Shown here: positions 8,367 to 17,094 of the stretch, piece by piece | Position numbering within the stretch: position 1 is the stretch's first letter | How the letters are laid out: every line of letters starts with the position of its first letter | DNA from: Anaerolineae bacterium | GTDB lineage: Bacteria; Chloroflexota; Anaerolineae; Aggregatilineales; Aggregatilineaceae | Assembly: GCA_018432315.1 (NCBI GenBank) | Contig: JAHDLB010000001.1 | Location: 248,001 to 312,000, forward strand | DNA length: 64,000 nt | Direction: 5' to 3' | Notes under the pieces: generated by a model | Told to the model about the DNA's origin: nothing | The model's input: only the letters and a program-made list of their open reading frames with translations | The model's database searches: none | Position numbers and translations under genes: made by a program

Positions 8367-9419
8367 TCAGAGCTGCCCGTATTCGTAGCCGGTTTCGTAG
8401 AGCGCCACCACATTCTCGGGCGGGCTGACCGCCTGGATGTTGTGGCAGGGCGCCAGGATGTACCCGCCGCCGTCGCCCATGATCCGGATGTTGTCGATCA
8501 CTTCCTGCCGCACGTCCTCGACCGTCCCGAAGGGCAGCGTCTGCTGGTTGTCGACCCCGCCGTGCAGGATGATCCGGTCGCCGAAGTCGCGCTTGAGGCC
8601 CTCGCGCTCCATGCCCTTGCAGCGCCACTGAATCGGGTTGAGCGCGTCCATCCCGGCGGCGATCAGGTCCGGGATGATCGGGCGGATCGCGCCGTCGGAA
8701 TGGGTGAACACCGTCGCGCCCGCCTCGTGGACGAGGTCCATCACGCGTTTCATGCGCGGGATGAAGATCTCGCGGATGAGTTTGGGCGAGAACAGCAGGT
8801 TCTCCTGCGCGCCGAAGTCCTCGGCCACGTACATGATATCGACCTGGCCGGGCAGCGTCTCGAAGATGCGGCGCGCGACCTCGTAGCGAAAATCGAACAG
8901 CCTGTCCAGGCAGCACTCGACCATCTCGCGGTTGGTCGACAGGTCCATGTACGCCTGGGCCATGCCGCGCATGTCGACGTAGGTGAGGAACGGCTCGCAG
9001 TCGATGTTGCGGATCGGGCGGTCTTCGTTGCCCGCGATCTGGTCCGCCAGCGACGCGACATCGAACCAGTCCGCGCTCGGCCAGGTGATCGCTGCCTCGA
9101 CCTCGTCGATGGTGGCGCAGCCCGCCAGCGGGTGATGGACGCATTCCGGGTACACGCCGGTCCCGTAATCGACGTCCTGGTAGCCGCAGCCGTAGATGTC
9201 GCGGCCAGGGGGGATCGGCGGCCCGACGTAGGCCGGCTCCAGCTTGAGCGGCTGGTCGATGTGCAGCCGCGCGAACAGCTCGCGCCCGGTCGAGACGCCC
9301 AGGTGTTTCATCAGCCGGGCGGTGGCTTCGTCCGTGGCCCAGTAGTCCATCGGAATCCGGTCCGGGGTTTCGCGGCGCAGCACCGCCAGCCAGCGTTCTT
9401 TCGAGGTCATGCTTTCCAT
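8367..9419 (-). CDS. Uroporphyrinogen-decarboxylase-fold protein
   Basis: Protein of 350 residues of the UroD/MtaA superfamily. It starts with SKERWLAVLRRETPDRIP and contains FTHSDGAIRPIIPDL, ILHGGVDNQ and LAPCHNIQ, landmarks of the branch that includes corrinoid methyltransferases. It is unlikely to make haem because no other tetrapyrrole gene is near. The partner methyl carrier is also missing. Such genes often accompany sugar clusters in Chloroflexota, where the role is unknown. AAGGAC lies 6 nt upstream of the start. Confidence 0.7.
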   Translation of the reverse strand: MESMTSKERWLAVLRRETPDRIPMDYWATDEATARLMKHLGVSTGRELFARLHIDQPLKLEPAYVGPPIPPGRDIYGCGYQDVDYGTGVYPECVHHPLAGCATIDEVEAAITWPSADWFDVASLADQIAGNEDRPIRNIDCEPFLTYVDMRGMAQAYMDLSTNREMVECCLDRLFDFRYEVARRIFETLPGQVDIMYVAEDFGAQENLLFSPKLIREIFIPRMKRVMDLVHEAGATVFTHSDGAIRPIIPDLIAAGMDALNPIQWRCKGMEREGLKRDFGDRIILHGGVDNQQTLPFGTVEDVRQEVIDNIRIMGDGGGYILAPCHNIQAVSPPENVVALYETGYEYGQL

Positions 9420-9524
9420 GCAGCCGTCCTTTATGCCAGGGAAGTCAGTCGGGCGCGCCGCCGTGGGCGCGGGCTGAGTCGATGAACCGGATCAGGTTGC
9501 GCGCGGTGCGCTCCGGCAGCGGCG

Positions 9525-10763
9525 TCACGCCGGGGCATGACCGTCCTCGAAATAGCGCAGCGCGTCGAACAGGTGGAAGGCGACGATGTAGCGCTCGATG
9601 GCGTGCGTGATCCACTCCACGACGACCTGGTGCGGGTCGCCCATGGCCGGGGCGAGGTTGGCGTACAACCGCTCGCGCGCCGCCACGACGCCGGGATCGG
9701 TCCAGATGTAGCGCGCGCCGGTCTTCAGCAGCCACTCGCGGCGCTCCGGCCTGATCTCGTCCAGCGCCAGCCCCTGCTCGCCGGGCTGGAGCCACTTCTG
9801 CCAGCGGTTCGAGGCATCGACTGCCGCCGCCAGCGCGTCGTTGAAGCCGGAGAGCGCCATGCCCGGCGCGGCGCGGGCCAGGTCGCGCTCGCGGGCTTCG
9901 AGGGCCACCAGCGCGTCGTACTCGTCGGCGGTGAATTCCGGCCCCACGTTGGCCCCGCCCATCCCGGCCAGCGGATAATCGCCGGGGTTGTCCACCCAGT
10001 CGGTGTAGTGGCCCTTGACCAGCGATCCATACGGCGCGGCGATGGCGAACAGCGCCTCGGCGGCCCGCCGGTCGAAGCGCGTGGTGTGCAGATCCGTGCC
10101 CACCTGGGCCACGACGAACACCGGCCACGCGTCCGCCAGACCGCGCCCGGCCAGCCCCTCGTGCAGCAGGCGCAGGAACCGCTCGAAGTTGCCCAGGTCC
10201 ACCAGCCCGCCGTGCACTTCCTCGGTGCCGACCTCGTAGGCGACCGGCGCCAGCCCCAGCCGGGCGCGCTCGGCCTCGGCGTGGGCGATCAGGTCCAGGC
10301 TGCGCTCGACGACCCGCTCGACGGGCAGCGGGCCGGGCGCGGTCCGGTCCACGGTGGGATCGATGTGCAGCAGGTGGTAGCCCGCCCGGAGCATGGCCGC
10401 GATCGACGCTTTGACCTCGGCGGTGGTCTGCTCGTAGGTGAGTTTGTCGCGCGTGTGGCGGTCCTTGAGCCACTGGCCGCCGTGGTCCAGGCAGGGATAG
10501 AGCGCGCCGTGGCAGTTGTATTTGGCCCGGTACGCGTTCATTTTGTCGACGAACTGGGCGGGCGTCCAGCCGGTGTAGCCGCCGTCGCGATCCACCTGGT
10601 TCAGCGTGGCGGCGAACAGCATGGGGGCGCGGTTGCGGGCCGCGGCCTTGACCGCCGCTTCGAGCACGGCGTCCGAATTGGGACAGACCGCCAGCAGCGT
10701 AAGGTGAATGCCCTGCTCGCGCAGCGCAATGATGCGCTCGATCATCGCTTTGATCTTCGCCAT
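9525..10763 (-). CDS. GatZ/KbaZ/AgaZ-like tagatose-bisphosphate aldolase subunit
   Basis: Protein of 412 residues related to the class II tagatose-bisphosphate aldolase non-catalytic subunit family. It shows the family opening [16 protein letters not shown], then [17 protein letters not shown], a CLDHGGQW segment in place of the usual GGDHLGP, and HIDPTVDRT. In GalNAc and galactitol pathways this family supports cleavage of tagatose-1,6-bisphosphate, or has been proposed as a tagatose-6-phosphate kinase. No catalytic aldolase (AgaY/GatY) is in the window. AGGAG lies 10 nt before the ATG. Neighbours make an aga-type role likely. Confidence 0.72.
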   Translation of the reverse strand: MAKIKAMIERIIALREQGIHLTLLAVCPNSDAVLEAAVKAAARNRAPMLFAATLNQVDRDGGYTGWTPAQFVDKMNAYRAKYNCHGALYPCLDHGGQWLKDRHTRDKLTYEQTTAEVKASIAAMLRAGYHLLHIDPTVDRTAPGPLPVERVVERSLDLIAHAEAERARLGLAPVAYEVGTEEVHGGLVDLGNFERFLRLLHEGLAGRGLADAWPVFVVAQVGTDLHTTRFDRRAAEALFAIAAPYGSLVKGHYTDWVDNPGDYPLAGMGGANVGPEFTADEYDALVALEARERDLARAAPGMALSGFNDALAAAVDASNRWQKWLQPGEQGLALDEIRPERREWLLKTGARYIWTDPGVVAARERLYANLAPAMGDPHQVVVEWITHAIERYIVAFHLFDALRYFEDGHAPA

Positions 10764-10823
10764 AGCGACGTTACTCCTGTCGGGTGGGTGCAGGCGGGTT
10801 CGATCCGTCGCCGCGCGGGGCGG

Positions 10824-11603
10824 CTAGACCTGCACGAGGTAGATATCCATGTCGCGGACCTGCCGCGCGATGTCGTCGTCCAGGTCGGTGTCGGTGACCA
10901 CGGTGTTGACGATGTTCAGCGGCGCGATGGTCGCCAGCGCCGAGAGGTGGAATTTGCTGCTGTCCGTCACCAGGATGCGGTGCTCGCCGCACTCGAGGAA
11001 CGTGCGCAGGAATTCGGCCTCTTCGGGCGTTTCGGCGCTGATGCCGCGCGTCGCCGAGACGGCCCGCGCCCCGATGATCACCTTGTCCACGCAAAGCTGC
11101 ACCAGCATCTGGCGGGCCAGTGTGCCGCGCACCGCCTGCTCGTCCGGGTTGACCATGCCGCCCAGCATCATCACCTGGTGCTGGCCCTGGCGCAGCAGTT
11201 CCTGGGTGAGCAGCAGCGATTCGGTGATCACGGTCAGGCCGGAATGCGCGTTCAGGTGGCGGGCGACGGCCTGCCCGGTGCTGCCGCCGGCGATCAGCAC
11301 GGTTTCGCCGTCCTGGATCATCTCGGCGGCGGCGGCGCCGATGCGCTCTTTCTCGGCGGCATGCTCGCCCTGCCGCTGCACGATCGGGATCTCGCTGGTG
11401 GCGACCGTCCCGACGCGCGTCGCGCCGCCGTGCGTGCGCCGGACGAGGTTACGCGCGGCCAGCGCCGCCAGGTCGCGGCGGATGGTCGTCTCGCTCATGT
11501 GGAAGCGCTCGCTCAGATCGGCGACCGTGATGCGCCCCTGGACGTTGACCAGCTCGACGATCTGCTCCTGCCGCTCGAAGGTCGTGAGGTCTATGTTCGA
11601 CAT
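10824..11603 (-). CDS. DeoR-family transcriptional regulator (AgaR-like)
   Basis: Repressor of 259 residues. The N-terminal winged helix (about residues 8-62) has the DeoR signature around ETTIRRDLAALAARNLV. The remainder is the phosphosugar-sensing domain with IGARAVSATRGIS and the LVTDSSKF segment. It lies inside the amino-sugar cluster next to the ROK kinase and KbaZ-like genes, the usual position of AgaR or GlpR types. The expected inducer is a phosphorylated sugar from the pathway. A perfect inverted repeat over the SIS-gene promoter (19184-19200) is a candidate operator. Confidence 0.85.
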   Translation of the reverse strand: MSNIDLTTFERQEQIVELVNVQGRITVADLSERFHMSETTIRRDLAALAARNLVRRTHGGATRVGTVATSEIPIVQRQGEHAAEKERIGAAAAEMIQDGETVLIAGGSTGQAVARHLNAHSGLTVITESLLLTQELLRQGQHQVMMLGGMVNPDEQAVRGTLARQMLVQLCVDKVIIGARAVSATRGISAETPEEAEFLRTFLECGEHRILVTDSSKFHLSALATIAPLNIVNTVVTDTDLDDDIARQVRDMDIYLVQV

Positions 11604-11627
11604 GCCCGGTATGCTCTCCCTTCGCGT

Positions 11628-12626
11628 CTACGGTCGCGGGCCAGGCTGCGCGCGCCCGGTGAAGGCCGGTGCGGCCTCCGTCTGGAAGATCTCCACCACC
11701 GCGCCCACCATGCCCGTCTCGCCGCGCATCTCGCCCAGCACGATCTCGACCCCGCTGTAGAAGTCGGGCGCCATGTCCGCGATGGCCCGGTGATAGTCCG
11801 CGACCAGCGCGTCGAAGCGGCGGCGGCACGCGTCCAGCAGCGGCGGCCCGGCCTCGGCGGTCCCGCCGGTGATCGCCACGCGATCCGGCAGGTAGATCGA
11901 GCACAGGCTCGCCAGCGCCTGCCCCAGGTAGTCCCCGATCTGCGCCATCACGCGGACGGCGCGCTCGTCGGCGCCCTCGCGCGCGGCGCGGATGACCTCG
12001 TGCGCGGGGACGTCCCGCCCGTATTCGCGGCGCGCCAGCCGCTCGATGCCCGGCACGCCGCACAGCGCCTCGGCGCTGCCCCGCGCCCCGTAGACGTCCG
12101 GCGGGCCGCCCGGCTCGACGATCACGCGCCCGGTGTCGCCCGCCTTGCCGCCGATGAAGCGCAGCGCCTGCCCGTTGATCACCACGCCCGCGCCCAGGCC
12201 GGTGCCCATCGCCATGCACAGGAACCGCCGCGCGCCGCGCCCGCTGCCGTAGTGGTACTCGGCCAGGGCGTGCGCGGTCAGGTCGTTGTTGACCACCACC
12301 GGCAGCCCGAACGTCTCCGCGAACAGGCCGCGCATGTCCACGCCGCGCAGGGCGGGCGTGTTGGCGCACACGATCGGCCCGCGCCGCGCGTCGTCGATGT
12401 AGCCGTGCGTCGAGATGCCGATCCCGACCGGCGGCGCCGGCGCGGCGGTCTGCACGTCGCGGGCGTTGGCGATCAGGTCGTCGAGGAACGGGCCGGGATC
12501 GGCCCCCTGGGCGCGGGTGGGGATCCGCCGGAAGGCCGAGATCGCGCCGTCCACGCTCACGAGGCCGATCTTGGCGTGCGTGCCGCCGATGTCGATCCCG
12601 ACGGCCAGCGGGGCCTGCGCGCTCAT
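11628..12626 (-). CDS. ROK-family sugar kinase (GalNAc/GlcNAc kinase candidate)
   Basis: Cytoplasmic kinase of 332 residues expected to phosphorylate an N-acetylhexosamine at C6. It has the ATP-binding GIDIGGTHAKIG at residues 9-20 and the catalytic Asp in VVNNDLTAHALAEY, but no helix-turn-helix. The zinc-binding His and CxCGxxGC cluster usual in ROK kinases are replaced by GDTGRVIVEPGGPPDVYG and ARGSAEALCG. The ATG overlaps the deacetylase stop by 4 bp, so the two are coupled: kinase product is deacetylase substrate. An ABC importer delivers unphosphorylated sugar, so a kinase is needed here. Confidence 0.82.
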   Translation of the reverse strand: MSAQAPLAVGIDIGGTHAKIGLVSVDGAISAFRRIPTRAQGADPGPFLDDLIANARDVQTAAPAPPVGIGISTHGYIDDARRGPIVCANTPALRGVDMRGLFAETFGLPVVVNNDLTAHALAEYHYGSGRGARRFLCMAMGTGLGAGVVINGQALRFIGGKAGDTGRVIVEPGGPPDVYGARGSAEALCGVPGIERLARREYGRDVPAHEVIRAAREGADERAVRVMAQIGDYLGQALASLCSIYLPDRVAITGGTAEAGPPLLDACRRRFDALVADYHRAIADMAPDFYSGVEIVLGEMRGETGMVGAVVEIFQTEAAPAFTGRAQPGPRP

Positions 12627-13786
12627 GCGGTGCTCCGTTCGCTCCGGTAGACGACGCGCCCGGCGACGATCGTGGCGCTCACGGTCAGGTCGGGGTTCAG
12701 CAGCGCCACGTCGGCATCCGCGCCGGGGGCCAGCGTTCCCTTGCGCCCGGCGAGGTTGAGCGCTTCCGCCGGGACGGTGGTCGCCATCGGCAGCGCCTCG
12801 GCCAGCGACAGCCCGGCGAACGCGATCACGTTGCGCAGCGCCGCGTCGAGGGTGAGCGTGCTGCCGGCGAGGCTGCCGTTGGCGATGCGCGCCACGCCGT
12901 CGCGCACGCTCACCGCCTGCCCGCCCAGGTCGTATTCGCCGTCGCTCAGGCCCGCCGCGCGCATGGCGTCCGTGATCAGGATCGTCCGGCCCGGCCCCTT
13001 GGCGCGGACCAGCAGCTTGACCATCGCCGGGTGGACGTGCACGCCATCGACGATGATCTGGCAGTAGATTCGCTCGTCGGCCAGCACGCCGCCCAGCGTG
13101 CCCGGCTCGCGGTGGTGCAGGCCCAACATGCCGTTGAAGGCGTGCGTCGTCTGGCGCATCCCCCAGTTGGCCGCCTCGACGACCTGCTGGTAGCTCGCGC
13201 CGCTGTGCCCGATGGCGAATTCCACGCCGCGCGCCAGCCCGGCCCGCACGAACGGCTCGGCGCCGTCCAGCTCTGGGGCGGCGGTCACCAGCCGGACGTG
13301 GCCGGTGGCGAACCAGCGCGCGTATTCGTCCGGCTGGGGCGGGCGGAAATGGTCCGGGTGCTGCGCGCCCCGGTAGTCGAGGTTCAGGTACGGGCCTTCG
13401 AGGTGCAGCCCCAGGTGCCGGGCGCCGCCGGCGGGCTGGTCGCACGCCATCACGTTGTCGATGGCCGCGGCGATCGCGCCCGCCGAGGCGGTCATGGTGG
13501 TCGGCAGGTAGCCGGTGACGCCGTGCGCGGCGAAGAAGCGGCCCATGTCGGCGATGGCTTCCGGCGTGGCGTCCATCGTGTCGTGGCCGACGCCGCCGTG
13601 CACGTGCACGTCGATGAAGCCCGGCACCACCCACTGGCCGGACGCGTCGACGACGGTGTCGCCGGGCTGGGGCGCGACCGGCCCGGCGGTCAGCGCGGTG
13701 ATCGTCCCCGCCTCCGCGATGAGCGTGTGCCCGGCCAATGTGGTGTGGGGCGTGAGAATCGTGCCGCCCGTGATCAGTGTTCGCAT
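12623..13786 (-). CDS. nagA: N-acetylhexosamine-6-phosphate deacetylase
   Basis: Amidohydrolase of 387 residues removing acetate from N-acetyl-glucosamine- or galactosamine-6-phosphate. Landmarks: HVHGGVGHDTMD, the metal-binding Glu in LHLEGPYLN, metal His in IGHSGASY and THAFNGM, substrate His in DGVHVHP, and the catalytic Asp in LITDAM. Length matches NagA/AgaA. It is coupled to the ROK kinase by a 4-bp overlap and preceded by the sugar importer. Sequence alone does not separate NagA from AgaA; context (KbaZ-like, DeoR, SIS protein) leans to AgaA. Confidence 0.9.
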   Translation of the reverse strand: MRTLITGGTILTPHTTLAGHTLIAEAGTITALTAGPVAPQPGDTVVDASGQWVVPGFIDVHVHGGVGHDTMDATPEAIADMGRFFAAHGVTGYLPTTMTASAGAIAAAIDNVMACDQPAGGARHLGLHLEGPYLNLDYRGAQHPDHFRPPQPDEYARWFATGHVRLVTAAPELDGAEPFVRAGLARGVEFAIGHSGASYQQVVEAANWGMRQTTHAFNGMLGLHHREPGTLGGVLADERIYCQIIVDGVHVHPAMVKLLVRAKGPGRTILITDAMRAAGLSDGEYDLGGQAVSVRDGVARIANGSLAGSTLTLDAALRNVIAFAGLSLAEALPMATTVPAEALNLAGRKGTLAPGADADVALLNPDLTVSATIVAGRVVYRSERSTA

Positions 13787-13823
13787 GTGCGCTCTACCTT
13801 TGGTTAGGCTCTCCGGCGGCGGG

Positions 13824-14708
13824 CTACTTCGACGAGCCCATCGTGATGCCGGAGATCATCTTCTCGGACAGAACAACGTAAATGACGATCGTCGGGACCA
13901 TGATGATCACGATCCCGGCGAACAGGCTGGCCCAGTCGCCGGTGTATTGCAGCGCGTTGCGCAGCGCATACAGGCCCAGCGACAGCGTGCGCGTCTTCTC
14001 GGTGTTGGCGAAGACCAGGGCGAGCTGGTACTCGTTCCACAGGCCGATGAAGTTGAAGATCGCCGCGGTGAGCATCCCCGGCGAGGCCAGCGGCAGCATA
14101 ATCTTCCAGTATACCTGGTAATCCGAACACCCGTCGATGACCGCCGCGTCCTCCAGCTCGCTGGGCAGGGTGATGAAGAACCCGGTCAGGATGTAAATGG
14201 TGAACGGCAGCGACAGGCTGACGTAGACCAGGATCAGGCCCGGCAGCGAATTGGTCAGGTGCAGGTCGAGCATCAGCGCGAACAGCGGGATGAACAGCAG
14301 CGGGTAGGGAATACCCATCCCGGCGGTGAAGACGGTGGTCAGCGCGTTGCTGCCGCGAAACTTGATCCGGCTGAGCACGTAGGCCGCGGGCGCCGAGATC
14401 AGCAGGATCAGGGCCACCGAGATCGACACCACGATCACGCTGTTGAGGAAATAGCGGCTCATGTCCACCGCGTTCCAGGCGATGTCGTAGTTCTCGAAGC
14501 GCGGCTCCGGCGGCAGCGCGAGCGGCTCCTGGAACAACTGGCGCGTGCTCTTGAGCGACGACATCGCGATCCAGCCGATGGCGAACAGTGTGAACGCCGA
14601 CCACAGGATCAGGATCGCGTAAGCGGGCAGTTGTTGGACGAGCTGTTGGAGCCGGCCACGTGTGCGGCGGCTCAGGACCATGGTGGTGGGTGGGGTCGTG
14701 GTCGCCAT
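13824..14708 (-). CDS. Sugar ABC transporter permease, MalG type
   Basis: Inner-membrane permease of 294 residues with six predicted helices and the EAA loop ELEDAAVIDGCSDYQVYWKIMLP near residue 190. It has the MalG-type ending in EKMISGITMGSSK. It lies 10 nt after the partner permease. With the binding protein and MalF-type permease it forms the amino-sugar importer; no ATPase is encoded here, so a shared MsmX-type ATPase, possibly that at 34261-35373, must serve it. Confidence 0.85.
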   Translation of the reverse strand: MATTTPPTTMVLSRRTRGRLQQLVQQLPAYAILILWSAFTLFAIGWIAMSSLKSTRQLFQEPLALPPEPRFENYDIAWNAVDMSRYFLNSVIVVSISVALILLISAPAAYVLSRIKFRGSNALTTVFTAGMGIPYPLLFIPLFALMLDLHLTNSLPGLILVYVSLSLPFTIYILTGFFITLPSELEDAAVIDGCSDYQVYWKIMLPLASPGMLTAAIFNFIGLWNEYQLALVFANTEKTRTLSLGLYALRNALQYTGDWASLFAGIVIIMVPTIVIYVVLSEKMISGITMGSSK

Positions 14709-14718
14709 GTCGTCCTCC

Positions 14719-15609
14719 TCAGTACTGGATCACTTCGCGGCGCATGACGCGGCGCAGGACGATGACGACCAGGATGACGGTCAGCACCAGCACGACGCCC
14801 ATCGCCGTGGCGTAGCCCAGCCGGTAGATCGGCGTGCGCTGGCCGAACCCCATCACGTACAGGTACACCGCCACCGTGTAGGTGTTGGGCGATGGCTCCA
14901 GCGCGGTGAACGCGAAGGGGAACTCGAATATCTTCAGCGCGTTGATGCTCCACAAGACGATCCCGACCGTGATCACGTCCCACAGCAGCGGCACGGTGAT
15001 CTTGTAAAACATCTGGACCTGGTTGGCGCCGTCGATCTTGGCCGCTTCGTACAACTCGGTCGGGATTTTGTCGATCCCGGCCATCAGCAGCACGACGTAA
15101 AACCCGACGTTGATCCAGATGATGGCCGCCATCATCGACTTGAAGATGTTCTGCGGCGAGGTGAACAGGATCGTCGACCACGACTCCAGGCCCAGGTAGG
15201 CCAGCCCGTTCTTCAGCAGGCCGAAACGGGGATGGTAGATGGCGACGCTCCACATGGTGGTGAGCGCGATCACCGCGACGACGTTCGGCAGGAAGATGAC
15301 CGCCCGGAACAGCTTGCGCCCGCGAATGCCGGAGTTGAGCAGGATGGTGAGGGCGAACGCCAGCCCGAAGACGATGATGCCGCCCGCGATCAGGATCGTG
15401 AGCGTGTTGCTCATGCTCTCGATGAACAGGTCGTCGCGGTACAACTGGCGGTAGTTGTCCAGGCCGGTGAACCGGGCATTGTCCGAAAACCCGGACCAGT
15501 CGAAAAAGCTGGTGTACAGCGCTCGCAGCGCCGGATAGAGGAAAAAGACGATGTAGAGCAGGCTTGCCGGGAACAAAAAGGTCAGAATGAGTCTGGTGCG
15601 CGCGCGCAT
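14719..15609 (-). CDS. Sugar ABC transporter permease, MalF type
   Basis: Inner-membrane permease of 296 residues. The start at 15609 is set by AGGAG (complement of 15618-15622) 8 nt upstream and gives a protein starting MRARTRLILTF. It shows six helices, the FTGLDNYRQL segment after helix 1 and the EAA loop LYEAAKIDGANQVQMF near residue 200. It follows the binding-protein gene across a strong hairpin. Partner of the MalG-type permease immediately downstream. Confidence 0.87.
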   Translation of the reverse strand: MRARTRLILTFLFPASLLYIVFFLYPALRALYTSFFDWSGFSDNARFTGLDNYRQLYRDDLFIESMSNTLTILIAGGIIVFGLAFALTILLNSGIRGRKLFRAVIFLPNVVAVIALTTMWSVAIYHPRFGLLKNGLAYLGLESWSTILFTSPQNIFKSMMAAIIWINVGFYVVLLMAGIDKIPTELYEAAKIDGANQVQMFYKITVPLLWDVITVGIVLWSINALKIFEFPFAFTALEPSPNTYTVAVYLYVMGFGQRTPIYRLGYATAMGVVLVLTVILVVIVLRRVMRREVIQY

Positions 15610-15637
15610 AATCGCCGCTCCTAACAAATAATAGCGG

Positions 15638-15662
15638 GGGTGGGATGTCGTCCATCCCACCC
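15638..15662 (-). other. Intercistronic hairpin after amino-sugar binding protein
   Basis: GGGTGGGATG (15638-15647) pairs perfectly with CATCCCACCC (15653-15662) around a 5-nt loop. It lies between binding protein and permease and has only an A/T-rich, not T-run, tail. This fits mRNA protection or partial termination. Confidence 0.55.
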
Positions 15663-15687
15663 GGTTCTCGTGCGACTGATCCAGGCT

Positions 15688-16989
15688 TTAGCCAGCGTTG
15701 GCCCAGTACTCGGCCTGGTCGTCCACCATCGTCTCGACGAATTCCTCGGGGGTGATCTCGCCCAGGAACAACTTCGACCAGTTGACGTACAGGATGTTGT
15801 TCACCAGCTCCGGATAGAGCGCCACGCCACCATCGGCCATGCCGAAGACGGCGGTCGCGTTCGCCGCCGCGGCGGCGCCATCGGCGATCTCCGGCGCCCA
15901 CTCGACGTCCACGCGGGTCACGCCGACCAGCGCTTCATCGGCCATCTGCTGCATGTTCTCTTGGGTGGTGGTGAACTTCAGGAAGTCGGCGATCTCGCGC
16001 GGGTGCTCGGTGTCCTTGACGACCATGAAGCTGAGCAGGTACACCATCAGGTCGTTCTGGTCGCCCGCGCCGTCGGGCATGGCCGGGAAGTTGAAGCCGC
16101 CCCATTCGAAGCTGCCTTCGACCACGTTCGCCAGCTCGATGGGCAGCCACGAGCCGACCAGCTCCATCGCGGCGAGGCCCACGCCCAGCGTCTGCTGGCC
16201 CGCCGGCCACAGGTAGCCCGCGCTCTCGGGCGGGATGTAGCCCTTGTCCCACAGCTCGCGCATGTTCTGGGCGGCCTGCAGGTAGATCGGGTCGCGCCAC
16301 ATCTCGCCGGTGGGGTCTTCGAGCGTCTGCAGCAGGAAGCCCACGCCACCATAGCGCACCGCCTGATAGGTCAGGTAGTCGATCTGGTAGAACTGGATGT
16401 CGCTCTCGGCGGCGATGGGGTCATAGCCCGCGTCCAGCAGTTTCTGGCACGCATCCAGGAATTCTTCCCAGGTCGCCGGGGGCTGCTCGATGCCGGCGTC
16501 GGCGAAGGCGTCTTTGTTATACCAGAACTGCGAGGTGTTGTAGACGTACGGCCACAGGTAAACCTGGCCGTCCACGGCGAAGAGGTCGAGCGTGCCGGGC
16601 GTGAACACGTCGCGGACCGGCATGTCCTCGTCCAGGGCGGTTTCGTCCAGGTATTCGTTCAGCGGCAGGGCCAAGCCTTCGGCCACCAGCCCGCCGGAGA
16701 TCGGGTCGGCGTCCTGGTCCACGAAATCGATCGTTTCACCGGCGCTCAGCGCGGTGCGGACCAGCGTCTGGTTCTGGCGGCCATTCCACGTGGCCTGGAT
16801 GTCGATGTTGGGGTTGGCGGCCTCGAATGCCTCGATCCAGCTCTGGATGACCTGGGCCTGGGGCTCGGTTTCGTTCCACATCGACCAGTAGACGAGCTTG
16901 ACCTCGTCCTGCCCGCTGGACACGCCCACGCCCAATGGCAGGGCCAGCGCGGCGACCAGCAGCAAAGTAAGCAGTTTGACGTTCTTCAT
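15688..16989 (-). CDS. Sugar ABC transporter substrate-binding protein
   Basis: Secreted family-1 binding protein of 433 residues. The start at 16989 follows a GGAG box and opens a signal peptide (MKNVKLLTLLLVAALALPLGVGVSSGQ). The mature part starts VKLVYWSMWNETEPQAQVIQ, typical of MalE-like carbohydrate binders, with the later TWEEFLDACQKL segment. No lipobox Cys is obvious, so anchoring is unclear. It feeds the two downstream permeases. An N-acetylhexosamine or its oligosaccharide is inferred as ligand from the deacetylase and kinase downstream. Confidence 0.87.
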   Translation of the reverse strand: MKNVKLLTLLLVAALALPLGVGVSSGQDEVKLVYWSMWNETEPQAQVIQSWIEAFEAANPNIDIQATWNGRQNQTLVRTALSAGETIDFVDQDADPISGGLVAEGLALPLNEYLDETALDEDMPVRDVFTPGTLDLFAVDGQVYLWPYVYNTSQFWYNKDAFADAGIEQPPATWEEFLDACQKLLDAGYDPIAAESDIQFYQIDYLTYQAVRYGGVGFLLQTLEDPTGEMWRDPIYLQAAQNMRELWDKGYIPPESAGYLWPAGQQTLGVGLAAMELVGSWLPIELANVVEGSFEWGGFNFPAMPDGAGDQNDLMVYLLSFMVVKDTEHPREIADFLKFTTTQENMQQMADEALVGVTRVDVEWAPEIADGAAAAANATAVFGMADGGVALYPELVNNILYVNWSKLFLGEITPEEFVETMVDDQAEYWANAG

Positions 16990-17094
16990 GGGGTATCTCC
17001 TCAAAATTATGAATGCTCATCAGGTGCGTGCCAGACAAATTTGCGGTGCGGTAGGGGTGTCACATCATAACCACTCTCCTGCCAACTAGGGTTG

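Noticed and set aside
9537-12650. Very long plus-strand open frame (over 1000 codons) opposite the DeoR and KbaZ-like genes
   Set aside because: Antisense shadow of real minus-strand genes in GC-rich DNA; composition is Arg/Gly/Ala-rich without domains, and the minus-strand proteins have full family motifs.
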